DNA of 59,982 nt from Anaerolineales bacterium. GTDB lineage: Bacteria; Chloroflexota; Anaerolineae; Anaerolineales; Villigracilaceae. Of the stretch, positions 1 through 7,954 are shown in pieces. The notes below the pieces were generated by a model. It did not search any database. It saw only the letters and a list, made by a program, of their open reading frames with translations, and was not told the DNA's origin. The position numbers and the translations under genes are program-made. How positions within the stretch are numbered: the first letter of the stretch is position 1; every line of letters begins with the position of its first letter. The stretch is taken from contig JAEURC010000037.1 of assembly GCA_016789025.1 (NCBI GenBank), positions 1-59,982 of the forward strand, in the 5' to 3' direction.

Positions 1-106
1 TGTATTTACGTTGGCAATGCATACAGCGATAGCGCTGTGAACCTGCCTCCGTTTTGCCAGATTTATTCTGGCGCGTCGTGGCTTCGCATTTTGGGCATTT
101 CAGCAT
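1..106 (-). CDS. IS transposase, N-terminal zinc-ribbon fragment (runs off window)
   Basis: The minus-strand frame opening at 106 encodes 35 residues before the window edge. They form a zinc ribbon, CPKC then CMHC about 25 residues later, with basic residues and a QRYRC motif. This is the usual N-terminus of IS1-type (InsA-like) and related transposases, where it helps bind the element ends. A TAAAAT box lies 6 bp before the ATG, so the message may be leaderless. The catalytic part is outside the window, so family and intactness cannot be judged. Confidence 0.6.
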   Translation of the reverse strand, partial: MLKCPKCEATTRQNKSGKTEAGSQRYRCMHCQRKY

Positions 107-255
107 CGCTCGATTTTAGCCCACTCTTTTTGCCACTCTCACAAAGGGAAAAAGTACACATTTTACAGGCGTTCTTCCTTCGTGACCTTCGTGTCCTTTG
201 TGTTTAAAAGGTTTTCCTGTAAAAAACAGGAGAACTGTTTGTAAAGGAGATTCTC

Positions 256-744
256 ATGCCCAACTTACAGCCCCAACACGTGCAAAAGATTCATGAATTG
301 ATCGACGCGCAACAGATCCTCATGGCGATTCAAGTCTACCGTGAAGCGACAGGCGTCAGCCTCGCGGAAGCAAAGCAGGCGGTCGAACAGATGGCGCGGA
401 TGGAAGTTGCAAGACCTCCATCCGATGTGCGTAACTTCGATAATCCCGTTCTCGAAAGTAAGATCAGGTCATTGCTCGCCAAAGGCAAAAAGATCGAAGC
501 GGTGAAAATTTACCGCGAAGAATACGGCATCGGCTTGAAAGAAGCCAAAGACGCGGTGGGTCGCATCGAAGCGACCATGCCGCGCGACCCATCTCGGAAT
601 ATCCCATACGAATCCGCGATTGGGAACGACCCGTTCGCGCAAGACGATGGAAGCGCCAAGCGCGTGGTTCTCCTTCTCGCGGCGTTTGGAGGCGTGGTTG
701 CCTGCGGAATAGCGGTTGTCGTATTTTTATTAGGAGCTCAGTAA
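256..744 (+). CDS. Membrane-anchored protein with two ribosomal L7/L12 C-terminal-like repeats
   Basis: 162 residues. Two copies of a module resembling the C-terminal domain of ribosomal protein bL12 occupy about 10-48 and 67-108; each has the pattern K(I/A)xAVKIYRE followed by GLKEAKDAV. In bL12 that surface recruits translation GTPases. A single hydrophobic helix (about 138-160) ends the protein, so the repeats should face the cytoplasm as a tail-anchored protein. The N-terminal dimerisation domain of true L7/L12 is absent, so this is not the ribosomal stalk. The start follows a clear AAAGGAGA site, and the next gene begins directly after the stop codon. The function is unknown. Confidence 0.85.
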   Translation: MPNLQPQHVQKIHELIDAQQILMAIQVYREATGVSLAEAKQAVEQMARMEVARPPSDVRNFDNPVLESKIRSLLAKGKKIEAVKIYREEYGIGLKEAKDAVGRIEATMPRDPSRNIPYESAIGNDPFAQDDGSAKRVVLLLAAFGGVVACGIAVVVFLLGAQ

Positions 745-1125
745 ATGTCGAAAACGATCTTGTATATCAGCGACGCGGTTGCGATCGCGCTCGTCACCGT
801 TGCGGGTTTTGCCTTTCACGGTGAAACAAATGCGGATATTCTCCCGCGTGTTTTGTTGATCTTCGTTCCGTTGACGGTTGCGTGGTTCCTCCTCGCCCCG
901 CTGCTTGGACTCTATCAGCCAGAGATCGTCTCCAACCCCAAACAACTTTGGCGACCCGCGCTGGCGATGCTCTTCGCCGCTCCGCTCGCGGCTCTTGTGC
1001 GCGCGAACATCCTCGGCTCGATGGTGATTCCCGTTTTTGCAAACGTCCTCGCCGCCACCTCCGCGTTGGGGATGGTGGTTTGGCGGGGACTATATATTTT
1101 CATCGCTCGCAAAGGGGCGAGATAA
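745..1125 (+). CDS. DUF3054 family membrane protein
   Basis: 126 residues with four predicted membrane helices (about 5-25, 35-55, 72-88, 95-118). The pattern, with a WFLLAPLLGLY segment after helix 2, matches the DUF3054 family of small integral membrane proteins of unknown role. The ATG touches the TAA of the preceding L7/L12-like gene, so the two are almost certainly co-transcribed. The last codons and the stop lie inside a dispersed palindrome (1113-1136), so the natural C-terminus may have been replaced by repeat sequence. Confidence 0.85.
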   Translation: MSKTILYISDAVAIALVTVAGFAFHGETNADILPRVLLIFVPLTVAWFLLAPLLGLYQPEIVSNPKQLWRPALAMLFAAPLAALVRANILGSMVIPVFANVLAATSALGMVVWRGLYIFIARKGAR

Positions 1126-1136
1126 CCTCGCCCCTA
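1113..1136. repeat. GTAGGGGCG palindrome, copy 1
   Basis: An inverted repeat with arms AGGGGCGA and TCGCCCCT and a 7-base loop. It overlaps the 3' end of the DUF3054 gene and supplies its stop codon. Related copies are at 19476, 23351 and 41570. Confidence 0.75.
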
Positions 1137-1146
1137 CGAATCAATC

Positions 1147-1174
1147 ATCTTTCTTCTTTCCTCTTTCTTTAATT
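1147..1174. repeat. Heptanucleotide tandem array (unit CTCTTTC)
   Basis: Four imperfect 7-bp units in the gap before the ECF sigma gene. The same unit recurs inside sbcC at 11886. Confidence 0.6.
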
Positions 1175-1235
1175 TACTTTGCGTTCTTCGCGCCTTCGCG
1201 GTTAAAAATTTCCACGCAATGATAAAATACCATCA

Positions 1236-1844
1236 ATGAACGAACAAGCCCTCATCACCGACGCGCAAAGCGGCAACCTCGACGCCTTCAACACGCTCGT
1301 CTTGCATTATCAAGACAGCGTGTTCAACACCGCCCTCCGCATCCTCGGCGACGAAGACCAAGCCGCCGACGCGTCGCAAGAGGCGTTCATCTCCGCGTTC
1401 AAAAGTATTTCGTCGTTTCGCGGCGGATCGTTCAAAGCGTGGCTCATGCGCACCGTCACCAACGCGTGCTACGACGAACTGCGCCGCCAAAAACGCCGAC
1501 CGACAACTCCGCTCGAACCCGATACCGACGACGGCGAAGAAATGGATTCGCCGCGCTGGCTTGCCGACCCCAACATGACTCCCGCCCAACAAGCCGAAGC
1601 CGACGAGGTCGAACACGCGATCCAACACTGCCTCGATAATCTTCCGCTCGATTTCAAAACCGTCGTCGTCATGGCAGACATCCAAGGCATGGATTACACC
1701 GAAGTCGCCGCCGCCATCCGAGCGCCGCTTGGCACCATCAAGAGTCGCCTTGCCCGCGCGCGCCTCCGTTTACGAGAATGTTTGCAAGGCTTCGCGGAAC
1801 TTTTGCCCGCATCGTATCGTCTGACAACTGACATTACACAATGA
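1236..1844 (+). CDS. ECF-type RNA polymerase sigma factor
   Basis: 202 residues. Region 2, which binds core polymerase and the -10 element, spans about 22-90 (QDSVFNTALRIL, then DASQEAFISAF and WLMRTVTNACYDELRR). Region 4, which reads the -35 element, spans about 130-188 and contains GTIKSRLARARLRLRECL. Region 3 is missing, as expected for an extracytoplasmic-function sigma factor. A TAAAAT box at 1223-1228 ends 7 bp before the ATG and there is no Shine-Dalgarno site, so the message is probably leaderless. The 3' end overlaps the next gene by 4 bp (ATGA), pairing it with a membrane anti-sigma factor that should control it. Confidence 0.93.
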   Translation: MNEQALITDAQSGNLDAFNTLVLHYQDSVFNTALRILGDEDQAADASQEAFISAFKSISSFRGGSFKAWLMRTVTNACYDELRRQKRRPTTPLEPDTDDGEEMDSPRWLADPNMTPAQQAEADEVEHAIQHCLDNLPLDFKTVVVMADIQGMDYTEVAAAIRAPLGTIKSRLARARLRLRECLQGFAELLPASYRLTTDITQ

Positions 1845-2554
1845 ACGATCACGACCTCGAACTCCTCTCTTCTTATCTGGATGGACAACTGAGTCTATCT
1901 GATTCAGCGCGACTGGAATCGCGTCTCAAATCCGACGGGCGGCTTGTCTCAGCCCTCGACGATTTACGCGCCGCCCGAACTCTTCTCCGCCAACTCCCCA
2001 AGCGACGCGCCCCGCGCAACTTCACCCTCACGCGCAAAATGGTGGGACTCAACCCGCCGCTTCCGCGTTCGTATCCCGCGTTTCGATTCGCGACAGTCGT
2101 TGCGACGTTGCTGTTCTTCTTCACGTTCGGAGTCAACGCGCTCGCTCCGCAACTTGCGCAAATGTCACCGTTTGGGATGGGCGGCGGCGGACCAGAAATT
2201 TTTTCCGCCGCTCCCGCCGCGACAGAAGCGCCCGCGTTTGCAGAAGCCGCCGCCACCGAAGCGCCAGCGACCGAGGCTCCCGCCGCGACGGAAGCCCCTC
2301 TCCAATCCGCGTCTGATCTTGCGACCCTCATGCCCGCAACGCAAGAGTCTGCGCGAATCGCTGAGACGCCGATGACAAAGATCGGAGGGGCGGAAAATGC
2401 CGGGGGTGTGGACCAGCCTCAAGTCGCGAGTGAATCGCCGAGTCCCGCGCCGATAATTCCATCCATGTGGCAATCCGTATTTGCAGTGATCGCAATCCTT
2501 GGCGCATCCTTGATGGCGTTGTTACGCCGCAGCGCATCCAATCGATGGAAGTAA
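1841..2554 (+). CDS. Membrane anti-sigma factor
   Basis: 237 residues. The helical N-terminus (about 1-70, LLSSYLDGQLS with RLESRLKSDGRL) resembles anti-sigma domains, but the HxxxCxxC zinc motif is absent, so this is a zinc-free variant. Two hydrophobic helices (about 82-104 and 207-226) flank a low-complexity outer segment of ATEAPA-type repeats near 125-155. N- and C-termini should both be cytoplasmic. ATGA overlap with the sigma gene indicates translational coupling. Release of the sigma factor may need proteolysis of the outer loop, but no protease gene is adjacent. Confidence 0.85.
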   Translation: MNDHDLELLSSYLDGQLSLSDSARLESRLKSDGRLVSALDDLRAARTLLRQLPKRRAPRNFTLTRKMVGLNPPLPRSYPAFRFATVVATLLFFFTFGVNALAPQLAQMSPFGMGGGGPEIFSAAPAATEAPAFAEAAATEAPATEAPAATEAPLQSASDLATLMPATQESARIAETPMTKIGGAENAGGVDQPQVASESPSPAPIIPSMWQSVFAVIAILGASLMALLRRSASNRWK

Positions 2555-2589
2555 GTGACAGTCACTTTGAAAGTGACTGTCACTTTTTA
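2554..2589 (+). terminator. Rho-independent terminator after the sigma/anti-sigma pair
   Basis: A near-perfect 15-bp inverted repeat (AGTGACAGTCACTTT and its complement) is followed by TTTTT. It begins at the stop codon of the anti-sigma gene. The stem itself contains a shorter palindrome, AGTGAC/GTCACT. Confidence 0.85.
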
Positions 2590-2591
2590 AT

Positions 2592-3086
2592 ATGTCAACC
2601 TCCGAATTCAATTTCTGCCCGCGTTGTGGCGCATCGGTGATACCCGTCGAAAAGTTCGGACGTGTGCGCCCCGTCTGCCCGCAGTGCGGGTGGATTCATT
2701 TTGTAGACCCGAAGGTCGCCGCGGCGGCGTTGATCGTGCAAGGGGGGCGCGTGTTGTTGGTGCGGCGCGTCAACGAACCGTTTCGCGGATTGTGGACATT
2801 GCCCGCAGGATTCGTGAACGGCGGCGAGGATCCCGCCGAGGCGGCGGAGCGCGAATGTTTGGAGGAGACAGGCTTGACCGTGCGAGTGACGCGCGTGTTC
2901 GATATCATCGGCGGGCGCGAGCATCCGCGCGGCGCGGACTTTGTCATCGTGTATCTTGCCGAAGTCTTGGGCGGTGACCTGAAACCCGACGACGATGCGG
3001 ACGCGGTCGAATGGTTCGATAAAAATAATCTGCCGCCGCTTGCTTTTCGCGCGACGCAAAAAGCGTTACAATCTTTTTATGCTTGA
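2592..3086 (+). CDS. Nudix hydrolase with N-terminal zinc ribbon
   Basis: 164 residues. The N-terminus carries a four-cysteine zinc ribbon (CPRCG and CPQCG, about 9-37), as in bacterial NADH pyrophosphatase NudC. The Nudix domain follows, with the catalytic box GFVNGGEDPAEAAEREC continuing into LEETGL, giving the Mg-binding REXXEE residues. The family cleaves nucleoside diphosphates linked to another moiety. The SQPWPFPxS element of NudC was not seen, so the substrate is open. The last 8 bp overlap the start of the MEMO-like gene. Confidence 0.9.
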   Translation: MSTSEFNFCPRCGASVIPVEKFGRVRPVCPQCGWIHFVDPKVAAAALIVQGGRVLLVRRVNEPFRGLWTLPAGFVNGGEDPAEAAERECLEETGLTVRVTRVFDIIGGREHPRGADFVIVYLAEVLGGDLKPDDDADAVEWFDKNNLPPLAFRATQKALQSFYA

Positions 3087-3930
3087 CGTTCGTCCGTCTC
3101 CGATCGCTGGAACGTGGTATGAGGGGAATGCAAAGAATTTGGCTCGTGTTGTTGACGGTTATTTGAATAACGCGCAATTGCCCGCGCTGGATGGGGAAGT
3201 GGTGGCAGTCATCGCGCCGCACGCGGGACATCGCTATTCGGGCGCGGTGGCGGGGTATGCGTTTGCAGTTGTGAAAAATTCGCAACCCGATCTTGTTGCC
3301 GTGATTTCCCCGTTTCATAATTTATCAAATCATCCGTTGTTGACAACGGCGCACGACGCGTACGGTACTCCGCTCGGAAACATCGAAGTGGATAAATCTG
3401 CATTGGCTGAGTTAGCTTCGCATCTCGATATTCCCATCACGACAGTTTTTGCGGATAAAGAACATTCGCTTGAAATTGAACTTCCATTTTTACAACGGGC
3501 GTTGACGGGTGATTTCAAATTGTTGCCCATCATGATCCGCGCGCAAGAGGTGGATGTGGCGCGAAAGTTGGGTCACGCGCTGGCGAAAGTCCTGAAAGAT
3601 AAAAATGCTTTGCTGGTCGCGTCCACTGACCTCTCCCACTTTTACGACCAGACCACCGCAAACATGCTCGACGCCGAAATGCTCAAGCGATTCGAGTCGT
3701 TCGACCCCGAATCCATTTTTGAAGCGGAACACACAGGCAAAGCCTTCGCCTGCGGACACGCCGCCGTCGCCGCGGTGTTGTGGGCGTCGTGTGAACTCGG
3801 CGCGAACAAGGTGCAAATTTTGCGTCACGCCACTTCGGGCGATGTGACAGGAGATCTCACGTCTGTTGTGGGGTATGGGGCGGGGGTGGTGGTGCGGACC
3901 CCCTCCCAGCCTCCCCCAAATCCACAATGA
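3079..3930 (+). CDS. MEMO1 family protein (AmmeMemoRadiSam system protein B type)
   Basis: 283 residues from the ATG at 3079, which overlaps the Nudix stop; longer upstream reading gives only non-conserved basic sequence. Family hallmarks are visible: MLDVRPSPIAGTWYEG at the start, APHAGHRYSG, HSLEIELPFLQ, ASTDLSHF and GHAAVAAVL. MEMO proteins share the fold of iron-dependent extradiol dioxygenases; the two His and Asp positions suit a metal site. The role in bacteria is not firmly known. The last residues (RTPSQPPPNPQ) are encoded by the arm of a dispersed hairpin element (3898-3994), so the C-terminus appears altered by insertion. Confidence 0.9.
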   Translation: MLDVRPSPIAGTWYEGNAKNLARVVDGYLNNAQLPALDGEVVAVIAPHAGHRYSGAVAGYAFAVVKNSQPDLVAVISPFHNLSNHPLLTTAHDAYGTPLGNIEVDKSALAELASHLDIPITTVFADKEHSLEIELPFLQRALTGDFKLLPIMIRAQEVDVARKLGHALAKVLKDKNALLVASTDLSHFYDQTTANMLDAEMLKRFESFDPESIFEAEHTGKAFACGHAAVAAVLWASCELGANKVQILRHATSGDVTGDLTSVVGYGAGVVVRTPSQPPPNPQ

Positions 3931-3994
3931 AAATTTTGTTCACATCTGAACATCTGCTGTGGATTTGGGGGAGGTGCCGAAGGCGGAGGGGGTT
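3898..3994. repeat. Long hairpin element IR-A, copy 1
   Basis: Perfect 17-bp arms at 3910-3926 (CCTCCCCCAAATCCACA) and 3958-3974 enclose a 31-bp loop. Further GC-rich flanks form a side hairpin (GCCTTCGGC on the minus strand). A second copy in opposite orientation is at 45941-46046. It provides the C-terminal codons of both bordering genes. Confidence 0.8.
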
Positions 3995-4203
3995 GATGCG
4001 GCTAAACCCGCTGGAATACGCTGATAAAGCAATTCTTGCATGTTCGCAGACCTGTCCGCATGTTCGATAGTAATGCTGACAACAATCCCTTGACCATCAA
4101 GGTCAATATAGAGATTTTCGTTCAATTCCTGAGTCGCTAAAGTTGGATTGTTTGACAATTCCATAATTGTTGTGTCAGTTGCTTCAAAGTATTTGATACG
4201 CAT
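3940..4203 (-). CDS. DUF2283 domain protein
   Basis: Starting at the ATG at 4203 (MRIKYFEATDTTIMELS) the protein has 87 residues. The first 60 match the DUF2283 pattern: a beta hairpin, then LATQELNENLYIDLDGQGIVVSITIEHA. DUF2283 proteins are small and of unknown role, often found singly or beside toxin-antitoxin genes. A longer start at 4227 is possible; starts further upstream would run antisense into priA. The last ~25 residues (PAGLAASTPSAFG...) come from the IR-A repeat and are unlike the family. Confidence 0.7.
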   Translation of the reverse strand: MRIKYFEATDTTIMELSNNPTLATQELNENLYIDLDGQGIVVSITIEHADRSANMQELLYQRIPAGLAASTPSAFGTSPKSTADVQM

Positions 4204-4284
4204 AGTTTGTCTCTTGTGTCTGAGCATACAGCCAAACCCTTCTTCCCGCAAGACTTCTGAAATTTCACGATACAATCCTACGCA

Positions 4285-6768
4285 ATGTCCTCCTTTGTTC
4301 AAATCGTCGTCAACGTGCCAGCCATTGCGGGTGTGTTCGATTATGCCGTGCCAGAATCCCTTGCAGGGAGGGTCGGAGTCGGGCATTTGGTCATTGTCCC
4401 GTTTGGGAAGCAGACCGTGCAGGGAGTTGTCTTCCGTTTCATTGACCAGCCGTCTGTGCGCGATGTGAAAGAGATCGTCGAACTCGTTGACCCTGAACCT
4501 GTGCTTACGCAGGCGCAGATCGCGCTGGCGGAGACGATGGCAGAGTCCACGCTTGCGCCGCTGGCGGCGGTGGTGGGATTGTTTTTGCCAGTGGGATTGA
4601 GTCAGCAGGTTGACACCTTATATGAATTACGAATTACTAATTACGAATCACAAACTGATTCGAAAACAATCAGCCCCAAAACACAAAGGCTTACAACCGA
4701 AGACCGTTTGCTAAATTTACTCCGCACACGCGGCGCATTGCGCGGACGGCAAATTGACTCGCACTTCGCCAAAGTGGACTGGCGCAAGACGGCGGGATTT
4801 CTCGTGCGAAAAGGCGTGTTGTCGGCGCGGTCTGTGTTGCCGCCGCCGAGGGTGCGATCAAAGTTCATTCGCGTTGCCCAGCTTGCCGTCACGCCAGAGG
4901 AAGCGGAAGCCGAGATGCCGACTCTGGGGATGAAGCAAACGCTGTCGCGCAGGCAATCCGCATTGCGATTCTTGATCCAACAGCCCGAGGTGATCAACGT
5001 CTCGTGGGTGTACGCCGAAAGCGGATGCAATCTCACCGACTTGCAAGAACTCGAAGAGCGCGGATTGATTCGATTGTTCGAGAGCGAAGTGTTTCGGGAT
5101 CCGTTGGAGAAAACAAGTAGACACGTAAACACGGAAACAAGTAAACAGGTAATCGAGTTGACTCCTGAGCAAATTACTTCACTCAACGAAATCACCAACG
5201 CAATACGCAATACGCAGTACGCAGCATTCCTCTTATACGGCGTCACAGGTTCAGGCAAAACGGAAATTTATTTACGCGCCGCCGAAGGCGTGGTGAAGCG
5301 CGGCAAACAAGTGATCGTGCTTGTGCCCGAGATCGCGCTCACGCCGCAAACCGTTCGACGATTTTTGAATCGATTCCCTGGGCAGGTGGGGCTTGTCCAC
5401 TCGAAACTTTCGGAGGGCGAGCGATACGACACGTGGCGTCGCGCGCGCGCGGGCAAACTCAAAGTGATCATCGGCGCGCGCAGCGCCTTGTTTGCGCCTC
5501 TGCCGAACATCGGTCTCATCGTCGCGGATGAATGTCACGACTCCTCGTTCCATCAAGCCGAGCCGCCGTTCTATCACGCGGTGGACGCGGCGCAGGCATA
5601 CGCGCATCTATGCGGCGCGGTGTGCGTGCTCGGTTCCGCCACGCCGACGATTGAACAACGATTTCAAGCGGACTCCCCTCTCCTTTTAGGAGAGGGGGCG
5701 GGGGTGAGGTCGCTTCATAAATTGGATTTACCGAAACGCATCGTCGAATCGGGATTGCCTCCCGTCCACATCGTGGACATGCGCGACGAACTGAAAGCGG
5801 GTCAACGCGGGATCTTCAGTCGGCTTCTGCTTCGTGAACTTGACTCTACCCTTCAGCGCGGCGAGCAAGCGATCCTCTTCCTCAACCGACGCGGGACTTC
5901 AACGTACGTGTTCTGCCGCGATTGCGGATTTGTGTTGAAATGTCCGAACTGCGAATCGCCGCTCACTTTTCACACCGAAGATAAAGAACGATTGCTCTGT
6001 CACCACTGCGGATATGAACGAGGCAAGCCGAAGAGTTGTCCGCAATGCGGAGGGAAGCAGATCCGCGAGTATGGACTTGGCAGTGAAAAGGTCGAAGCGG
6101 AGGTAAACGCGCTCTTCCCCAAAGCGCGGACTCTTCGTTGGGATTGGGACACGACGCGCCAAAAAGACGCGCACGAAATGATCCTCACGCACTTTGCGAA
6201 TCACAAAGCGGATGTGTTGGTCGGCACGCAAATGCTCGCGAAGGGGCTCGACCTTCCAATGGTCACTCTCGTCGGCATTGTGCTGGCGGATGTGGGCTTG
6301 CATCTGCCCGATCCGTTCGCGGCGGAGCGAGTCTTCCAAGTGTTGACTCAAGTGGCGGGGCGCGCGGGTCGCAGTGAACGCGGCGGGAAAGTTGTCTTGC
6401 AAACGTTTGACCCTGCGAATCAAGTCATTCAGTCCGCGGCGGGGCATGACGTGGACGGCTTCTATCAATACGAGTTGGAGAATCGCAAGCGGCTGGGCTA
6501 TCCGCCGTTCGCGCGTCTGGTGCGACTCGAATTCAGAAGCGAGGATCAACTGTCGGCTGAGAAAGAAGCGAAGCGCGTCGCCGAACAGCTGTCAACCATC
6601 AACCACCAACCATCAACTGTAATCGGACCCGTCCCGTGTTTCTTTTCCAAGGTGGCGGGGTTGTATAGGTGGCAAATAATCCTGCGCGGATCGAATCCAA
6701 AAGAAGCTTTGCGTGGCATGAGGCTGGACGGCTGGCGCGTAGAAGTTGACCCGATTAGTTTGCTATAA
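4285..6768 (+). CDS. priA: Primosomal protein N' (replication restart helicase PriA)
   Basis: 827 residues, longer than usual (about 730-800). N-terminal 3'-DNA-end-binding domain (VVNVPAIAGVFDYAVPE), winged helix, helicase lobe 1 with Walker A GVTGSGKT (about 317-325), helicase motif II read as DECH (about 415) instead of the common DEEH, and a zinc domain with eight cysteines (about 542-590, CRDCG, CPNC, CHHCG, CPQCG). The C-terminal helicase lobe follows. PriA reloads the replisome at stalled forks. The excess length comes from five short repeat insertions in frame (residues about 113-123, 275-289, 306-315, 463-475, 769-778). TACAAT at 4271-4276 lies 8 bp before the ATG, so the message is probably leaderless. 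Confidence 0.97.
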   Translation: MSSFVQIVVNVPAIAGVFDYAVPESLAGRVGVGHLVIVPFGKQTVQGVVFRFIDQPSVRDVKEIVELVDPEPVLTQAQIALAETMAESTLAPLAAVVGLFLPVGLSQQVDTLYELRITNYESQTDSKTISPKTQRLTTEDRLLNLLRTRGALRGRQIDSHFAKVDWRKTAGFLVRKGVLSARSVLPPPRVRSKFIRVAQLAVTPEEAEAEMPTLGMKQTLSRRQSALRFLIQQPEVINVSWVYAESGCNLTDLQELEERGLIRLFESEVFRDPLEKTSRHVNTETSKQVIELTPEQITSLNEITNAIRNTQYAAFLLYGVTGSGKTEIYLRAAEGVVKRGKQVIVLVPEIALTPQTVRRFLNRFPGQVGLVHSKLSEGERYDTWRRARAGKLKVIIGARSALFAPLPNIGLIVADECHDSSFHQAEPPFYHAVDAAQAYAHLCGAVCVLGSATPTIEQRFQADSPLLLGEGAGVRSLHKLDLPKRIVESGLPPVHIVDMRDELKAGQRGIFSRLLLRELDSTLQRGEQAILFLNRRGTSTYVFCRDCGFVLKCPNCESPLTFHTEDKERLLCHHCGYERGKPKSCPQCGGKQIREYGLGSEKVEAEVNALFPKARTLRWDWDTTRQKDAHEMILTHFANHKADVLVGTQMLAKGLDLPMVTLVGIVLADVGLHLPDPFAAERVFQVLTQVAGRAGRSERGGKVVLQTFDPANQVIQSAAGHDVDGFYQYELENRKRLGYPPFARLVRLEFRSEDQLSAEKEAKRVAEQLSTINHQPSTVIGPVPCFFSKVAGLYRWQIILRGSNPKEALRGMRLDGWRVEVDPISLL
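4624..4651. repeat. Heptanucleotide array inside priA (unit GAATTAC)
   Basis: Four 7-bp units, in frame, encoding ELRITNYES near residues 113-123 between conserved domains. Confidence 0.75.
5109..5150. repeat. Octanucleotide array inside priA (unit GTAAACAC)
   Basis: Five 8-bp units encoding KTSRHVNTETSKQ near residues 275-289. The unit matches the intergenic hairpin at 16562-16670. Confidence 0.75.
5201..5228. repeat. Heptanucleotide array inside priA (unit CAATACG)
   Basis: Four units coding AIRNTQYAA just before Walker A. The identical word pattern recurs in ggt at 33308. Confidence 0.75.
5673..5709. repeat. In-frame coding palindrome inside priA (CTCCCCTCTCC type)
   Basis: A palindrome, CCCCTCTCC-TTTTA-GGAGAGGGG, followed by GCGGGGGTGAGG, is inserted in frame and encodes DSPLLLGEGAGVRS (residues about 463-475). 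A related copy in another frame lies in ggt at 33581. Confidence 0.75.
6592..6619. repeat. Heptanucleotide array inside priA (unit TCAACCA)
   Basis: Four units coding STINHQPSTV near residues 769-778. Confidence 0.75.
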
Positions 6769-6769
6769 T
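6761..6769 (+). promoter_or_regulatory. Extended -10 promoter for the DUF6159 gene
   Basis: TGCTATAAT overlaps the priA stop codon. It is the best -10 box before the membrane protein gene at 6956 and would give a leader of about 180 nt that contains the IR-B hairpin. Confidence 0.45.
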
Positions 6770-6781
6770 CAATTGAATATC

Positions 6782-6933
6782 GGTGGTCGAGTAGTCCCGC
6801 GTGCTGAGCGGAGCGATAGCGAAGACGAAGCAGCGCGGGACGTATCGAGACCACCAGGTTTGCAAAAGTATTTTTGTTACTTGTTGGTCTCGGTACGCCG
6901 CAAAGAACACGAGCGCGGCTACTCGACCAACGA
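6782..6933. repeat. Large hairpin element IR-B, copy 1
   Basis: Outer arms GGTCGAGTAG / CTACTCGACC and inner arms CGTATCGAGACCACCAG / TTGGTCTCGGTACG flank variable DNA. A homologous element is at 51388-51529. Here it lies in the probable 5' untranslated region of the DUF6159 gene. Confidence 0.75.
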
Positions 6934-6955
6934 GGCATAGATCAGAGGAGTCTAC

Positions 6956-7867
6956 ATGCAAGCATTTTCACGCGGTTGGTCGTTTCTCAAACAAGCATGG
7001 GCGATGGCATTCAAAGATAAAGATTTATTGAAGCCATCCATCTACGCGTTGATCGTTGGGATGATCGTTTCGGTCATCGGCATCATTCCAATTATCGGCG
7101 TAGCGTTCCTGCTCGGGGATTCGCAATTCGGACAGATCATCATGGGCATTCTCGGTTTGTTGATGATCTTCGTGCAATACACGATCACATATATTTTTTC
7201 CGCGATGACCGTGTACTTGATCTACGGCTATCTCGCGGAGGGCGATGGTCGCATGGATCATGCGTGGGCGATCGTGCGCCGCGACTTCTTCGACATTCTC
7301 TCGCTCGCGCTCGTCTCCACCCTGGTGACATGGTTCCGCAACGCGACGCGCAACAATCGCGGACGCAATAACTTGTTCGCCAGCCTCGCCACTGGACTGT
7401 TACGTTCCCTCGGCGGCGTGTTGGAAGCGTTGTGGCTCGAAACGTCGTATCTCGTTTTGCCCGCCATGGTTATTGACGACTTGAATTTGAAAAACGGTCT
7501 TCAACGCATCTGGAACATCACCAAACAAAACTTGTTGCTGATCGGCATCGGCTTCGTCGGCATCCGCTGGGTGACGGGACTGATCGGCTTCATCCTCGGC
7601 TTTGGCGGATTCGTCATCGCCCTCGCCATCGGCGGCGGAGCGGTGTATGCCACTGGCGGATTTGGCGTTGTCTCGATCGTGGCTATCGCTGTCGGCGTGT
7701 TCATCTTCTTCGCCCTCGTGATGATCGCAAGCGTGATCACCTCATACACCAACGCCGCGTATCACACCTGCCTGTATCTCTGGGCGCGCGAAGCCGAGAA
7801 GGCGCAAGTGGCTGGACAGGATATTCACGTCGCCGCGCCCGCTCCATTGGCGGCTGTGTTAGGTTAA
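6956..7867 (+). CDS. DUF6159-like multi-pass membrane protein
   Basis: 303 residues with about six hydrophobic segments (near 28-52, 58-88, 112-125, 150-165, 193-240, 240-270) and a polar C-terminus. It opens MQAFSRGWSFLKQAWAMAFKDKDLLKPS, and the spacing of helices fits DUF6159 membrane proteins of unknown function. GAGGAG lies 6 bp before the ATG. The helices after residue 200 are glycine-rich. It stands alone between the IR-B element and the phosphoribosyltransferase gene. Confidence 0.8.
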   Translation: MQAFSRGWSFLKQAWAMAFKDKDLLKPSIYALIVGMIVSVIGIIPIIGVAFLLGDSQFGQIIMGILGLLMIFVQYTITYIFSAMTVYLIYGYLAEGDGRMDHAWAIVRRDFFDILSLALVSTLVTWFRNATRNNRGRNNLFASLATGLLRSLGGVLEALWLETSYLVLPAMVIDDLNLKNGLQRIWNITKQNLLLIGIGFVGIRWVTGLIGFILGFGGFVIALAIGGGAVYATGGFGVVSIVAIAVGVFIFFALVMIASVITSYTNAAYHTCLYLWAREAEKAQVAGQDIHVAAPAPLAAVLG

Positions 7868-7876
7868 TTAAATTGA

Positions 7877-7946
7877 ACCGCTAAGACCGCGAAGAGCGCA
7901 AAGAGTTTTAAAAGAACTTCTTAGCGACCTTCGCGCGCTTAGCGGT
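7877..7946. repeat. Dispersed inverted repeat (ACCGCTAAG / CTTAGCGGT)
   Basis: ACCGCTAAG...GCGAAG pairs with CTTCGCG...CTTAGCGGT across the gap between two genes. Related words occur near 1184-1210 and 13750. Confidence 0.6.
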
Positions 7947-7954
7947 AAAAAAAT

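Noticed and set aside
3940..4386. A 148-codon frame around the DUF2283 gene, suggesting a HicA-like or DUF4258 partner
   Set aside because: The extra N-terminal 61 codons run antisense to the start of priA and show no family pattern; the DUF2283 match begins at 4203.
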